A stretch of 64,000 nt of DNA, from NCBI GenBank assembly GCA_026315105.1, contig CM048744.1, forward strand, positions 345,801,668 to 345,865,667, read 5' to 3'. Each line of letters opens with the position of its first letter. Position 1 is the first letter of the stretch. Of this stretch, positions 54,274-64,000 are shown piece after piece. Origin of the DNA: Locusta migratoria. Lineage: Eukaryota > Arthropoda > Insecta > Orthoptera > Acrididae. Position numbers and translations under genes: made by a program. Below the pieces are notes generated by a model. That model was not told the origin of the DNA and did no database searches. It worked only from the letters and a program-made list of their open reading frames with translations.

Positions 54274-54734
54274 CAGTGGCGGATTTACCAGTAGGCTGAA
54301 TAGGCTATTGCCTAGGATGGCAGTTTTTAGGGGCGGCAAATGTCGGACAAAAATTTCTAAACTGTAAGTGTAATAAAAGTTATTTAATTACGTTTACCTA
54401 ATTTACATTAAGCTCTGGTGTAAGAAGTATTAAGGCATACCTTACCCCACATTATTAGTAGTATGTGACTGCTTTTGCTAGCTCAGAGATAAACGAAAAC
54501 TATTCCTTGTGCAAATCAAACAAAATAGTTGGGTTGTAAAAATAATCTAGGAAGTGACACTTCGATCCTGTTGTTCACAGTCAAACTAATTAAGGAAAAT
54601 AGGTGTGTAATTAGGACGATAGTGCACAAAACAAAAAGCTACAATTTCATTGTGAAATAGGGTATCAAATGGTAGAGGTCGGTAGGGGCGGCAAAATTTG
54701 AATAACTGGCGGAAAATGTGCAAATCCTCCACTG
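54274..54734. mobile_element. hAT MITE, 461 bp
   Basis: Ends cagtggcggatttaccag and, inverted, cagtggaggatttgcac, with gggcggcaaa repeats inside at both sides. Flanks cttcgagt (54266-54273) and cttggggt (54735-54742) look like an eroded 8-bp duplication. Confidence 0.72.
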
Positions 54735-54742
54735 CTTGGGGT

Positions 54743-55171
54743 AGTTCGTGCCTTTGTTCTATGATGTTCTTGAGATCTTCACTCTATTTATTACGAAGGG
54801 CGGCTGGCCCTCTGAGCGATCGGCTATACAGATAAGTTTCTAGTCCTGCCCAAATCGCCTACTACGAGTGTCCATTATTCCATTTTCTCGCAGCTTTATC
54901 TGCATTACTGTATGGGATCTAACGTCTTTGTATATGGCACAGAAATTATTTGCCTGTTTGAGACATACATACAGTCATATTATATATACGTTTGCACTGA
55001 GTTAAAAGGTAAGTGATATACGTATTTCGGTAGTGGGAGCACAAACATTATTGTCGAACAAACCTTTGAATACGCTTGAAGATAGAAACGCAACTACAGG
55101 TACATGGAAACAAGTTTTCTGCTAATTGAATTAGGAGTTTGATGAAATGGAGAGCAAAGAAATTGATATTC
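54743..55171. other. No gene seen
   Basis: AT-rich flank before the next RTE copy. Confidence 0.5.
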
Positions 55172-57775
55172 TAATGCCCACTAGCTCTGCCGATAATGAT
55201 GAGATTGAACAAATGTTTGAGGAGGTAAAGGAAATTATGCAGACAATTAAGGGAGAGGAAAACTTAATTGTCATCGGAGACTGGAGATCTGTAGTTGGAA
55301 AAAGTCTGTCAGCTAAGGATTGATCAAAACGCAGTTAAGTCCTATAAATTTACAAACAAACACAATATTGACTGGGCAAAAGGAATGAAAAAGGAAGCCA
55401 CCTACAATAATTTTGCACGGAACATAATTTAATCATAACAAACACTTGGTTTAAGAATCACGAAAGAAAGTTGTATACGTGGAAGAAACCAGGAGACACC
55501 GGAAGGTACCAGATAGCTTTTAAAATAATAACACATAGATTTCGAAACCAGGTTTTAAACTATAAGACATAGGCCTACCCAGGAGCAGATATAGACTCTG
55601 ACCATATCTTGTTGGTCATGAACTGTAGGCTGAAGCAAAAAAAAACTGCAAAAAGGTAGGAAAATAAGGAGGTGGGACCTGAATAAAGTGAAGGAACCTG
55701 AAGTTCTTGAGAATTTCAGAGGGAGCTTTAGGCAACAATTGACAGAATAGTTATTTTAGTCATGAACTGTAGGCTGAAACAGGACAAACTGCAAAAAAGT
55801 AGGAAAATAAGGAGATGGGACCTGGATAAATTGAAGGAACCTGAAGTTCTTGAGAATTTCAAGACAGACACAGGGGGAAATAAAACAGTAGAAGAAGAAT
55901 GGGTATCATTGAGAGATGAAATAGTGAAGGCAACACAGGACAAAATAGGTATAAAGGGAAGATCTACAAAAAATCCTTGGATATCACAGGAAACACTAAC
56001 TTTAATTGATGAAAAGAGGAAATATAAAAATGCAGTAAATGAAACACGCAAAATGGAGTAGAGACGACTAAGAAATGAGTTTTTAAAAAAGTGCAAAATA
56101 GCTAAGCAGGAGTGTCTAGAAGGCAAATGCAAGTCTGTAGAAGAATGTATAAATAAGGGAAAAATAGATACCGCTTACAGGAAAATAAAAGAAACATTTC
56201 GAGACAAGAAAAGCAGATGTAAAAACAGTTATCAGCAAATAAGGTAAAGCTAAAAGCTGGAAAGAGGGTCTCTACGAAGGAAATGAACTTAAGAGGTAAT
56301 ATTGTAGGAAGGGAAGACGATGTAGGTGAAGATGAAATAGGAGATACTGTACTGATAGAAGAATTTGACAGAGCAATGAAAGATCTAAGCTGAAACAAAA
56401 CCCCTGGAGTGGACGACATTCCCTGAGAATTACTGAAGTCTCTGGGAGAACCAGCCATGACAAAACTATTTCACCTGGTGCGTAAGATGTACGAGACAGG
56501 GGAAATACGCTCAGACTTTAAAAAAAGAAAGCAAGAGCAGACAAGTGTCAAAATTACAGAACCATCTGTTTAATAAGTCGTGGTTGCAAAATTTTAACAC
56601 GAATTATTTACAGTAGGATGGAAAAGCTGGTAGAAGCCGACCTTGGGGAAGATCAGTTTGGATTCAGGAGAAATGTATGAACACGGGAGGCAATACTCAC
56701 TTTACGGCTTATCCTAGAAGATAGATTAAGAAAAGGTAAACCTACATTTCTGGCTTTTGTAGATTTGGAGAAGGCTTTTGATATCAGCAGGAGTAAAATA
56801 TAGGGAACGGAAGGTTATTTACAACTTTTTCAAAAACTAGACAGCAGTTATCAGAGTTGAAGGGCATGAAAGGGATGCAAGGGTTGGGAAGGGTGTAAGA
56901 CAGAGTTGAAGCCTTTCTCCAATGTTGTTCAATTTTTACACTGAACAAGCTATAAAGAAAAGCAAGGAGAAATTTGGAGAAGTAATTAAAGTCCGGGGAG
57001 AAGGAATAAAAACTTTACGTTTTGCTGATGACATTTTAACTTTGGCAGAGACAGCAATGGACCTGGTAACCAGTTGAACGGAATGGACAGTGTGTTGAAA
57101 GCAGCATATAAGGTGAACATTAACAAGAGCAAAACAAGGGTAACGGAATGCAGTCTTAGAAAATCAGGCGTTGCTGACGGAATTAGATTAGACAACGAAA
57201 CAATAAAGGAGGTAGATGAATTTTGTTACTTAGGCAGTAAAATAACATATTATGGTCGCAGTACAGATGATATAAAATGCAGAATGGCAATGGGGAGTAA
57301 AGCATTTTTGTTAACATCGAATATTAATTTAAGTGTAAGGAAGTCGTTTTTGAAGGCATTTGTGTGGAGTGTTGCCTTGTATGGGAGTGATATATGGACG
57401 ATAAACAGGGCAGACAGGAAGAGGACTGAAGCTTTTGAAATGTGGTGCTACAGAAGAATGCTGAAGATTGGGCGTGGGGATCGCGTAACTAATGAGAAGG
57501 TACTGATGAGAATTGAGGAGAAAAGGAATTTCTGGTATACCTTGACCAAAAGAAGCGATCGATTTGTGGGACACATTCTTATACATCAAGTAATTGTGAA
57601 TTTAGCGTTGAATTGTGTGAGGTAAAAAACGCAGAGGGAGTCCGACAGATGAATATTGTAAGCAGATTCAAATGGATGTAGGTTGCCGTTCTTATGAGGA
57701 GATGAAGAGGCTTAGTCAGGACAGAGTAGGGTAGAGAGCTGCATCAAACCAGCCTCCGGATTGAACACCGCAACA
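55172..57775 (+). mobile_element. RTE-type LINE copy D, decayed
   Basis: Begins inside the endonuclease (cccactagctctgccgataa) and ends with catcaaaccagcctccggat and a caacac tail. It carries many indels, a short SINE-like insert near 55300-55365 (gtctgtcagctaaggattg), and a tandem duplication of about 141 bp at 55617-55757 and 55758-55860. Confidence 0.88.
55762..57625 (+). pseudogene. RTE LINE ORF remains (copy D)
   Basis: Recognisable pieces are MNCRLKQDKLQKSRKIRRWD (linker start), KNPWISQETLTLIDEKRKYK, a reverse-transcriptase part in changing frames (56450-57060) with clear DNA similarity to the FADD region, and the C-terminal frame 57074-57625 with FCYLGSKITYYGRSTDDIKC and YGSDIWTINRADRKRTEAFE. 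Frameshifts, stops and deletions exclude function. Confidence 0.85.
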
Positions 57776-57904
57776 CACAACGCATACTAATGTATGATAC
57801 GGTACTTCATTAGCTCTTCATATCCTGTCAGCAATATTAGTCATAATATAAGGAAATGTATTAGGAATTCATTAATTTATGTTTGGTATCCACTCTACCA
57901 CGAC

Positions 57905-58025
57905 TGCCGAGCGAGTGCTCGCTTTTATCGGTAAAATTCCGGCATGTGTGCAAGCAGTGCTCCGCCGGTAAAATACCGGCCGATATTTTACCAGCCGTCC
58001 GGTGTGTGTGCAACCAGCTTAAGGC
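57905..58025. repeat. MITE-like inverted repeat
   Basis: ggtaaaattccggcatgtgt, ccggtaaaataccggccgat and tccggtgtgtgtgcaaccag form partly inverted copies. The motifs resemble 49440-49640. Confidence 0.45.
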
Positions 58026-58159
58026 GACCAACTGTGCCCTATATCACGGGTCTCCGGCATTATGGCAACATTTTGGCCCACTTTAGGTTAGGTTGTAGGT
58101 TGGGCCTTTGGTATCGCCAGCTCGAAATTTAAGCCACGGGAACGCGCGCCCTGTAAGGT

Positions 58160-58300
58160 CTGCTTTGTTTTCAAAAAAAAAAAAAAAAAAATAAATAAAT
58201 AAATAAATAAAATAAAATAAAAATAAAAAAAATGATGAAATGTCGAACGGCCGTGTAGCAGGACGCCTTAGTGCGCACGGCTATTTCGTCGCGGTCCTTT
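58160..58300 (-). mobile_element. SINE head fragment with AT-rich tail
   Basis: In minus sense gcgacgaaatagccgtgcg with cactaaggcg forms an A-box-like head. On the other side of a short body lies a long (taaa)n/poly(A)-like run at 58171-58231. Confidence 0.5.
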
Positions 58301-58449
58301 GTCTTCATTTTCGAGTGTTGTCCACTTGATGATACTTTCTGTATGTTGTGAAACGACTTTCATTTCCATGTTCAGTATTTCATCAATGTGTGTTTGCTTA
58401 TTATTGCCACAAAATACCTGTTAGGTAGAGCTGGGTTTGAACATGACTC

Positions 58450-58650
58450 AGCCGACCGCGGTGGCCGAGGGGACTGAGGCGCTGCAGTCACGGTCTGAAC
58501 GGCCACTACGGTCGGGGGTTCGAATCCCCCCTCGGGCATGGATATTTGTGCCGTCCTTAGTCTTAGGTAGTTCATAAGTAGTTTGTAAGTTTAGGGACTG
58601 ATGACCCCGTAGTTAAGTCCTATCAGCTATACAAACATTTGAAACATTTT
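58450..58650 (+). mobile_element. tRNA-derived SINE (main family)
   Basis: Full-length plus-strand copy, gccgaccgcggtggccgagg to cagctatacaaacatttga. I could not identify a convincing duplication. Confidence 0.92.
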
Positions 58651-59818
58651 CATAAATCTTTTCTGTGCTGTGCAGTAAACGATTTATAACGAAGATATGG
58701 TGTCATTAATGTACTATGAAGATTAATAAGTCTCAAATTCCGACTATACTAGCTTCTAGGGTGCAGGTAAAAACAGTAGCGAATATACGCTATAAGTAAA
58801 CGATAGCAATCGCGATCAAAAATTATAGTGCTGCAATCTAGCGTTGCCTGTTGATACTACGTGAAGAGCAGTTCGTGCACCATTTATTCCGAGGTTGCAA
58901 TTACATTTTATTTTTATATCACTTATTTCCGTTATTGGGTATTAAATTTCTAATGTTTTCCCTATTTCATCTCTTTTAATCTTGTTTTCAAGGCGATTAA
59001 AAGGTGGTAACATTTGTATCTGTTACTATACTGTATTAAAAGGGAATAGAATGGTCATTTGCAACCTATCTCTTATAATCACATTAAATGTAATTTCTAC
59101 TTATGAAGGATTCAAATTTTTTCCCTTTGAATGTTAGCTGTCAGTAATGAGGTGCAGTAGTTCTGTTCTAGTAGCAGATGTTTATCAATGGATCATATCT
59201 TGCAGTGAGACCAGATACGTCACGTATCCACTGTTTTAAACCAAACATACAGTTTTTTATACAGTTGCCCTTCTTTTACTTTACATGTACTTGTACTTCC
59301 TATGGAATTAGTTCTGAGCAAAGCGATAGCCCACTAACTTCAAAATTTCCCGCGTATCGTTGGCAGATAAACAGCGCCAGTCATTTATTATCTAAGTGTT
59401 CGAACACATCGATTCTGTATCGAGTTCTCTGCTGTATCGGGAAATCCCGAACATGTTCGAACGCGAGTAGCATTTGCCCAGGCCTACTGCTAGGTCGTTT
59501 TGCGTCCCCATGTAATTTTCAGATTGCCTGTTGCGGAGGGTTAAATGAAAATGACGTCTTTACCGTTTATTAACACGATAATTGAATAAATGACTTTTGT
59601 AGAGGAGAAAATTCTCTACAACTATGCTCTCCTATGTCCCTTTTTTTCATATCTCTCCTCGTGCCACAGATATTTGCAGAAATAACAGATTTGACGATTT
59701 CTGTCTGTAACGTGTTCCCATTTGTTAGGTCGCGCCGCTTAACCGATCGGCACCACTTAATTTGCATATAACATTGACCTAGGAGAAAACAGCGATCTTC
59801 CTTGACGACATTTGTATT
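58651..59818. other. No gene recognised
   Basis: A 131-residue frame at 59178-59573 has no family motif. Part of 59540-59660 is distantly similar to 61850-61980 (aaatgacgtctt and following). Confidence 0.4.
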
Positions 59819-59830
59819 GTAATATCAGTC

Positions 59831-60174
59831 CTGATTCTTTCTTTCTTTCTTTCTCTGTAGCCGTTTTCCCACACATTGTAGGTCCGTTTGATAAGGTAGA
59901 TGTGGCACGTTAGTAAGTACGGGGTGGCCGGATGCCCTTCCTGCCGCCACCGCCACGAAATGTTTGCGAATCGTGAAACTGAGGCGGGACTCGGTTACCA
60001 GTCCGGTATTCACCTAGGGGTTGTGGAAAACCGCCTAAAAACCACATCCAGGCTGGCCGGCACTCGGACTCAATGCGTTAATCCAGATTCGAACCGGGCA
60101 GATTCGAACCGGGGCCGGTACGCCTCCCCGTCTCGGAAAGCGGTGCGTTAGACCACACGGCTAACCGAGCGGGT
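59831..60174 (-). mobile_element. tRNA-derived SINE, third family, (gaaa)n tail
   Basis: On the minus strand the tRNA-like head cccgctcggttagccgtgtg (A box) and ccccggttcgaatctg (B box) is followed by the body ggatgtggtttttaggcggt and caggaagggcatccggcc, then a (gaaa)n tail. It is flanked by a perfect 11-bp duplication taatatcagtc (59820-59830 and 60175-60185). Confidence 0.92.
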
Positions 60175-60250
60175 TAATATCAGTCTTTATTGCAGTGGTA
60201 AACAAAAAATAATAATAAAAAATAAAGTAAAGCAAAAAAAGAAAATTAAA

Positions 60251-61638
60251 TTACTGGATTCAACGTAATAGAGGTCATCTTCATAAAATACAGCATTTGT
60301 GGCCGGTGCCGGACTTTGTATATTTGCCGTGGCTGTTCTCTGGCCGTGAGTTGGTAACAAGTGCTGTATTTTCTGAAGATGGCCTATATTACGTTGAATC
60401 CAGTAATATATCTCTCTTTATATAAAAATGAATTGCTGCTCGTTAGTCTCGCTAAAACTCGAGAACGGCTGAACCGATTTGGCTAATTTTAGTCTTGAAA
60501 TATTCGTGTAAGTCCACGGAAGGTTTAAATGGTGATAAAATACGGAAAAATTGTTCAGGAAAGAGGAAAAATCGGGAAAAACTGAAACAACTTTTTTTCA
60601 GTGATCTATCAATACCGTTCGTTCAGTTGCGTTAAAATTTTGTATATTTCATGTTGAAAGCAAGAGGAAGGTTAACATCAAATAAAAATTTGGAAACTCG
60701 CCCGGAAAGTAGTAAAATTTAGGAAAAACCGAAAGCGATTTTTCCTATGAATAAAAATCAATTGCCACATGGCTGTAAGAGCATCATTGCAGTACGACTT
60801 GACAGGACAAGGTTTGTATGAAATAAATTTTTTGGAAAATCTACCGGAGTATTGGGAAATCTGAGAAAAACTGAAAGTGCGTTTTTCAATGTGTTTTTGA
60901 TTGTATTCAGCACTTTGACTATTCGCACGACAGGGAGGGGTAATGCTTTTTTTGTCATTATGGTCTTGGAAAAGTGTACAATAAAAAAATAGGGACTGTT
61001 AAAAAGGAAAGTCGCAAAAAACCAATCAAGTTTCTTTTTCAATGTGTTTCTAGTTGTACTCAACACTATAAGTTGAGAACCAATCATCAGATTGCGATAA
61101 AATTTTGATCATTTGACGTTCAACGAGAGATGAACGTTCTTATGAACTAAAAATTTGGGAAAGTTACCCGAAAAATTTGAAACTATAAGAGCTTTTTTCA
61201 ATGATATATCAATATCATTCGTCTGATTGCGATAAAATTGTGCATATTTGACGTTCAAAGGAAGAGTAACGTTCTTATGAAATAAAAATTTGAAAAAGTT
61301 ACCCGGAAAATTCGAAACTCAGAAAAAATAAAGTTTTTTTGTATGAAATATCAGTACCATTCATCTGATTGCGATAAAATTTTGCACATTCGACGTTCAA
61401 AGCAAGAGTACATACATATCAGCAATTGCGAGACTAACTAACGAACAGCAATTCATTTTTATATATACAGAAGATGTATATATAGTGCCGGACTCCGTAT
61501 CTTTGCCGTGGGTGTTCTCTGGTCGTGAATTGGTAACTGCTACGAGCAGAGAACACCCACGGCAGCCCTACAGAGTCCAGCACCGGCCACAAGTGCTGTA
61601 TTTTCTGAAGATGACCTATATTACGTTGAATCCAGTAA

Positions 61639-61640
<2 letters not shown>
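60251..61640. repeat. Composite of foldbacks and a tandem-repeat element
   Basis: 60251-60407 is a hairpin: ttactggattcaacgtaata and its inverted partner tattacgttgaatccagtaa. 60420-61467 is an element with inverted ends (tatataaaaatgaattgctg) that contains about six degenerate units of roughly 140 bp (gattgcgataaaattttg and following). 61480-61640 is a second, partial foldback with the same end as the first. A (tc)n run follows at 61643-61678. Confidence 0.7.
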
Positions 61641-61679
<39 letters not shown>

Positions 61680-61681
<2 letters not shown>

Positions 61682-62640
61682 ATATATATGTTGCTATCAT
61701 GACTATTATTACAATACAAATACGATCGGCACCAAGTTTTAGAGACGTAGTTGTTGACCGCCAGCGACCAGACGCTCCCTTTTTCAAATGTTTCGGAGAA
61801 CAAATAGGTTAGTAACATTAAAAAGAGGCCGTTGGAGATGGCCTTTTGACAGCCGGAAATTTAAATGCAAATGACGTCTTAACAGTTCGTCTGAGAAGAA
61901 CATAAACGTATTTGTATAGCAGAAAATTAGGTACGACTTTGCTGTCGTGTGGTATTTCTCAAACTCTCACCGTTTCAGAGCTATTTGCAATTTGACACTG
62001 TCACTTCATTTTATATAAACCAGTACACTCAAAGAAAATAAACTTGAAAAAGTGGAGAAACTACAAGACAGGCAATGATATTTTAACGGAAAAAGATAAT
62101 GTAAATCCGGGATAGATATTAAAATAATAGTTTTTAGGTTAATATTTAAAAAAGTGTATGTTTGTTAAGGCTAAACTTACATATAAAAAAATTTGGCTGT
62201 TTGTTAAAATAAGGTCAAAGAGAATATTTCGTGTTGACTGCATAGATATTATCAAAATTCTTTATTACTTATATTTTTATTATTTTTGTTCGAAATGTTT
62301 GCAAGAAATCATAAAACTACAGGAAAACCTAAAGTGGGACGACTGCTGTATGCACTACTTGGGGGAAAAATTAGTTTACCTTGACAGACGTCGTCGATAT
62401 TGATTTTCGAAAGCCATTCGACACAAAGCCGTACTGTAGACTGACTAAGGTACGAGCCTATGCAAAAAGTTTCGAGATAAGTGCATTTTTTTCTTTATTG
62501 TTATTTGAAAGTCTCTTTGTGGTGGCAGGCTGGCAGCAACTTCATTGCTGCTCTACAGTCGACAGTACAACAACTTTGACATGCAGATTTAAAACATACA
62601 AGGACAAAAATAAATGCAGAATTTAAAACATTACACGGAG
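61680..62640. other. No gene recognised
   Basis: AT-rich stretch with short frames and no motif. Confidence 0.45.
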
Positions 62641-62644
62641 ATAA

Positions 62645-62726
62645 AATTGGATAAGATTGGATCAAAACTGTAGATTTGTGTGCAATACGTACACACAAAC
62701 ATACGGACACTCTGCTTAATATATAA
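62645..62726 (-). mobile_element. Helitron-like 5' end fragment
   Basis: ggatcaaaactgtagatttg, the acgtacacacaaacatacgg segment and the terminal actctgcttaatatataaa match the 5' end of the copies at 27.7 and 30.3 kb. Confidence 0.55.
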
Positions 62727-62771
62727 AGATGACACAACACGACTGACCTGTGCAGTCGTAAATAATGCTAG

Positions 62772-62985
62772 GAGAGATTCAAATATTCAAACGTTTGTAA
62801 ATCTATGGGACTGAAGTACTCTGGTCATCAGTCCCTAGGCTTACAAACTACTTAAACTAACTTATGCCAAGGGCAACAAACAAACCTATGCACCAAGGAG
62901 GATGCGAACCTCCGACGGCTAGCAGCGTCGCGCTCCGCAGCTTATCGGGTTGGAACGCTCGGCCATTCCACCGAGGGTGAATGGA
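62772..62985 (-). mobile_element. tRNA-derived SINE (variant)
   Basis: Minus-strand copy with gatgcgaacctccgacgg as B box and the ggtcatcagtccctaggctt body. Flanks share only ggagag. Confidence 0.85.
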
Positions 62986-63440
62986 GAGGTGCATGCAGAG
63001 ATCTGAAGATGACAATTAAGTTTGTCGAAACCGGTTGTCTGAAATAAAATATTCAACAAGCGATCTTGGCATATATATTAATTCTCAATAAATAAAATCG
63101 CCCCCTTGCTTTGATAAATGTCAAGCATATACAATATAAATGTTTTATCCATTGCAGCAACTGTGTTAAGTTAGCTTGGAAAAGTAACCAGTCACCAGTT
63201 GCAAGGTTGTAGATTTATTTACAACCGGATTCGAGCAGTTATTGGTCTTCTTCAGATATCTGTACTGGAAAACAGCTAAGAATAATATACAATTACAAAT
63301 ATTACATAAAATTCGCAGTACAATCACAGGATTAAAGGGGCAAGAAGTACACTGTACATAAAGCTTTCTCGAAAAGTGACAAAATGTGAAATATTAATAC
63401 GCTATTCTGCTGCATATTGATAAAATAAGGAACTGTACAA
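62986..63440. other. No gene recognised; MITE-like pieces
   Basis: 63000-63060 (tgaagatgacaattaagttt) and 63190-63260 (aggttgtagatttatttaca) look like parts of common orthopteran short inverted-repeat elements, but no complete ends were found. Confidence 0.35.
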
Positions 63441-63446
63441 AGTATT

Positions 63447-63650
63447 CAAAATGTTCAAATGTTTGTAAAGTTTATGGGATTTAACTGCGGGGTCACCAGT
63501 CCCTAAACTTACAAACTACGTATGAAGTAACTTATACTAAAAACGGCGCGAACATCCATGCACGAGGGGGGTTTCGAAGCTCCGAAGGGGAACGGCCTTG
63601 CGCACCGTAGCATTGCGCCTCAATGCGCTCGGCCGCTCCGCCTCGGCTAA
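63447..63650 (-). mobile_element. tRNA-derived SINE (variant)
   Basis: Minus-strand copy with a degenerate B box (ggtttcgaagctccgaa) and the gggaacggccttgcgcaccg head, like the fragment at 34.0 kb. Confidence 0.82.
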
Positions 63651-64000
63651 AACGTATTAACACAGTCATTAAGTTCATATGAACTAAGAATTTTTAGGTA
63701 TTTATATAAATAGTGCCCTATAGGCTTATACAGAGCAATTTGTAACGACACTGAACATCAAGTGCAGAGATTATGCTAGAACTCGTAACCAAGTTGTTAA
63801 TATGTGTGTCTTTGGATAACTCATGTAGTGGGCATATACAATATGTGATTTAATTGGCTGGTAAGGAGGCAGAAAAGAAACGCATTTTCTTTTCGTGTTT
63901 TACAACATTCCGTAGCAGCCGAGTCTTAATTTTGCAAGAAACTAAATAAATATAAACATATCTTGCTGGCACGCTCAGGTAGCTGAAGTTGAACATACAA
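63651..64000. other. No gene seen
   Basis: AT-rich sequence up to the window edge. Confidence 0.5.

Noticed and set aside
61643..61678. (TC)n run as a regulatory GAGA-type site
   Set aside because: A plain microsatellite beside repeats with no gene nearby.

Overview
The window is eukaryotic, intron-poor and repeat-dense. The mix of mobile elements points to a large insect genome, most likely an orthopteran (grasshopper or locust). The mix is many copies of one tRNA-derived SINE family, RTE and Jockey/CR1-like LINEs, a Mag-type Ty3/gypsy element, and hAT, piggyBac, mariner, PIF/Harbinger, Mutator-like, Helitron-like and Penelope-like remains. The organism is an inference from that repertoire. 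I found no host protein-coding gene, and almost every credible reading frame belongs to a transposable element.

Layout. 1-1933: minus-strand RTE LINE cut by the window edge. 2.2-5.3 kb: a Harbinger-type element carrying a MADF-domain fragment, then a piggyBac deletion derivative. 5.3-6.8 kb: several SINEs, one with another retroposon nested inside. 7.9-9.3 kb: a hAT element containing a 190-bp Helitron-like insertion. 9.3-10 kb: a degenerate THAP-domain fragment and a tRNA-like sequence. 11.0-11.7 kb: the C-terminal end of a Penelope-like element with a broken GIY-YIG domain. 11.7-12.45 kb: a long foldback. 12.69-18.67 kb: a complete Ty3/gypsy element on the minus strand, with 483-bp LTRs differing at about 12 positions, and gag and pol damaged by a few stops and indels. 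19.0-20.65 kb: a hAT element with a BED finger. 21.1-23.2 kb: a large terminal-inverted-repeat element. 23-31 kb: mostly unrecognised AT-rich DNA with SINEs, Helitron-like elements and a mariner foldback made of two 3' halves. 31.4-33.8 kb: a damaged RTE copy with an internal inverted templated insertion.

35.4-40.6 kb: a Jockey/CR1-like LINE on the minus strand, split by a nearly intact 3.3-kb RTE element with a 12-bp target duplication, and by a hAT MITE. 41.4-42.9 kb: a decayed Mutator-like transposase gene. 43.9-47.3 kb: Harbinger remains, a LINE reverse-transcriptase fragment and a Helitron-like element. 47.4-49.2 kb: a terminal-inverted-repeat element with a hairpin at its core. 49.72-54.08 kb: the most informative nest. 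A mariner-like element, whose transposase frame is interrupted only by a SINE, also holds a THAP-domain element, whose THAP exon is in turn split by a Harbinger element with a TTA duplication. 54.3-64 kb: a hAT MITE, another RTE copy, SINEs, and a composite of inverted repeats and tandem units.

The parts do not form an operon or pathway. They record successive insertions, and the nesting order together with target-site duplications gives relative ages. The observations most worth a second look are the mariner foldback, the three-level nest, the inverted templated insertion in the RTE copy at 31-33 kb, and the duplicated LTR boundary of the gypsy element.
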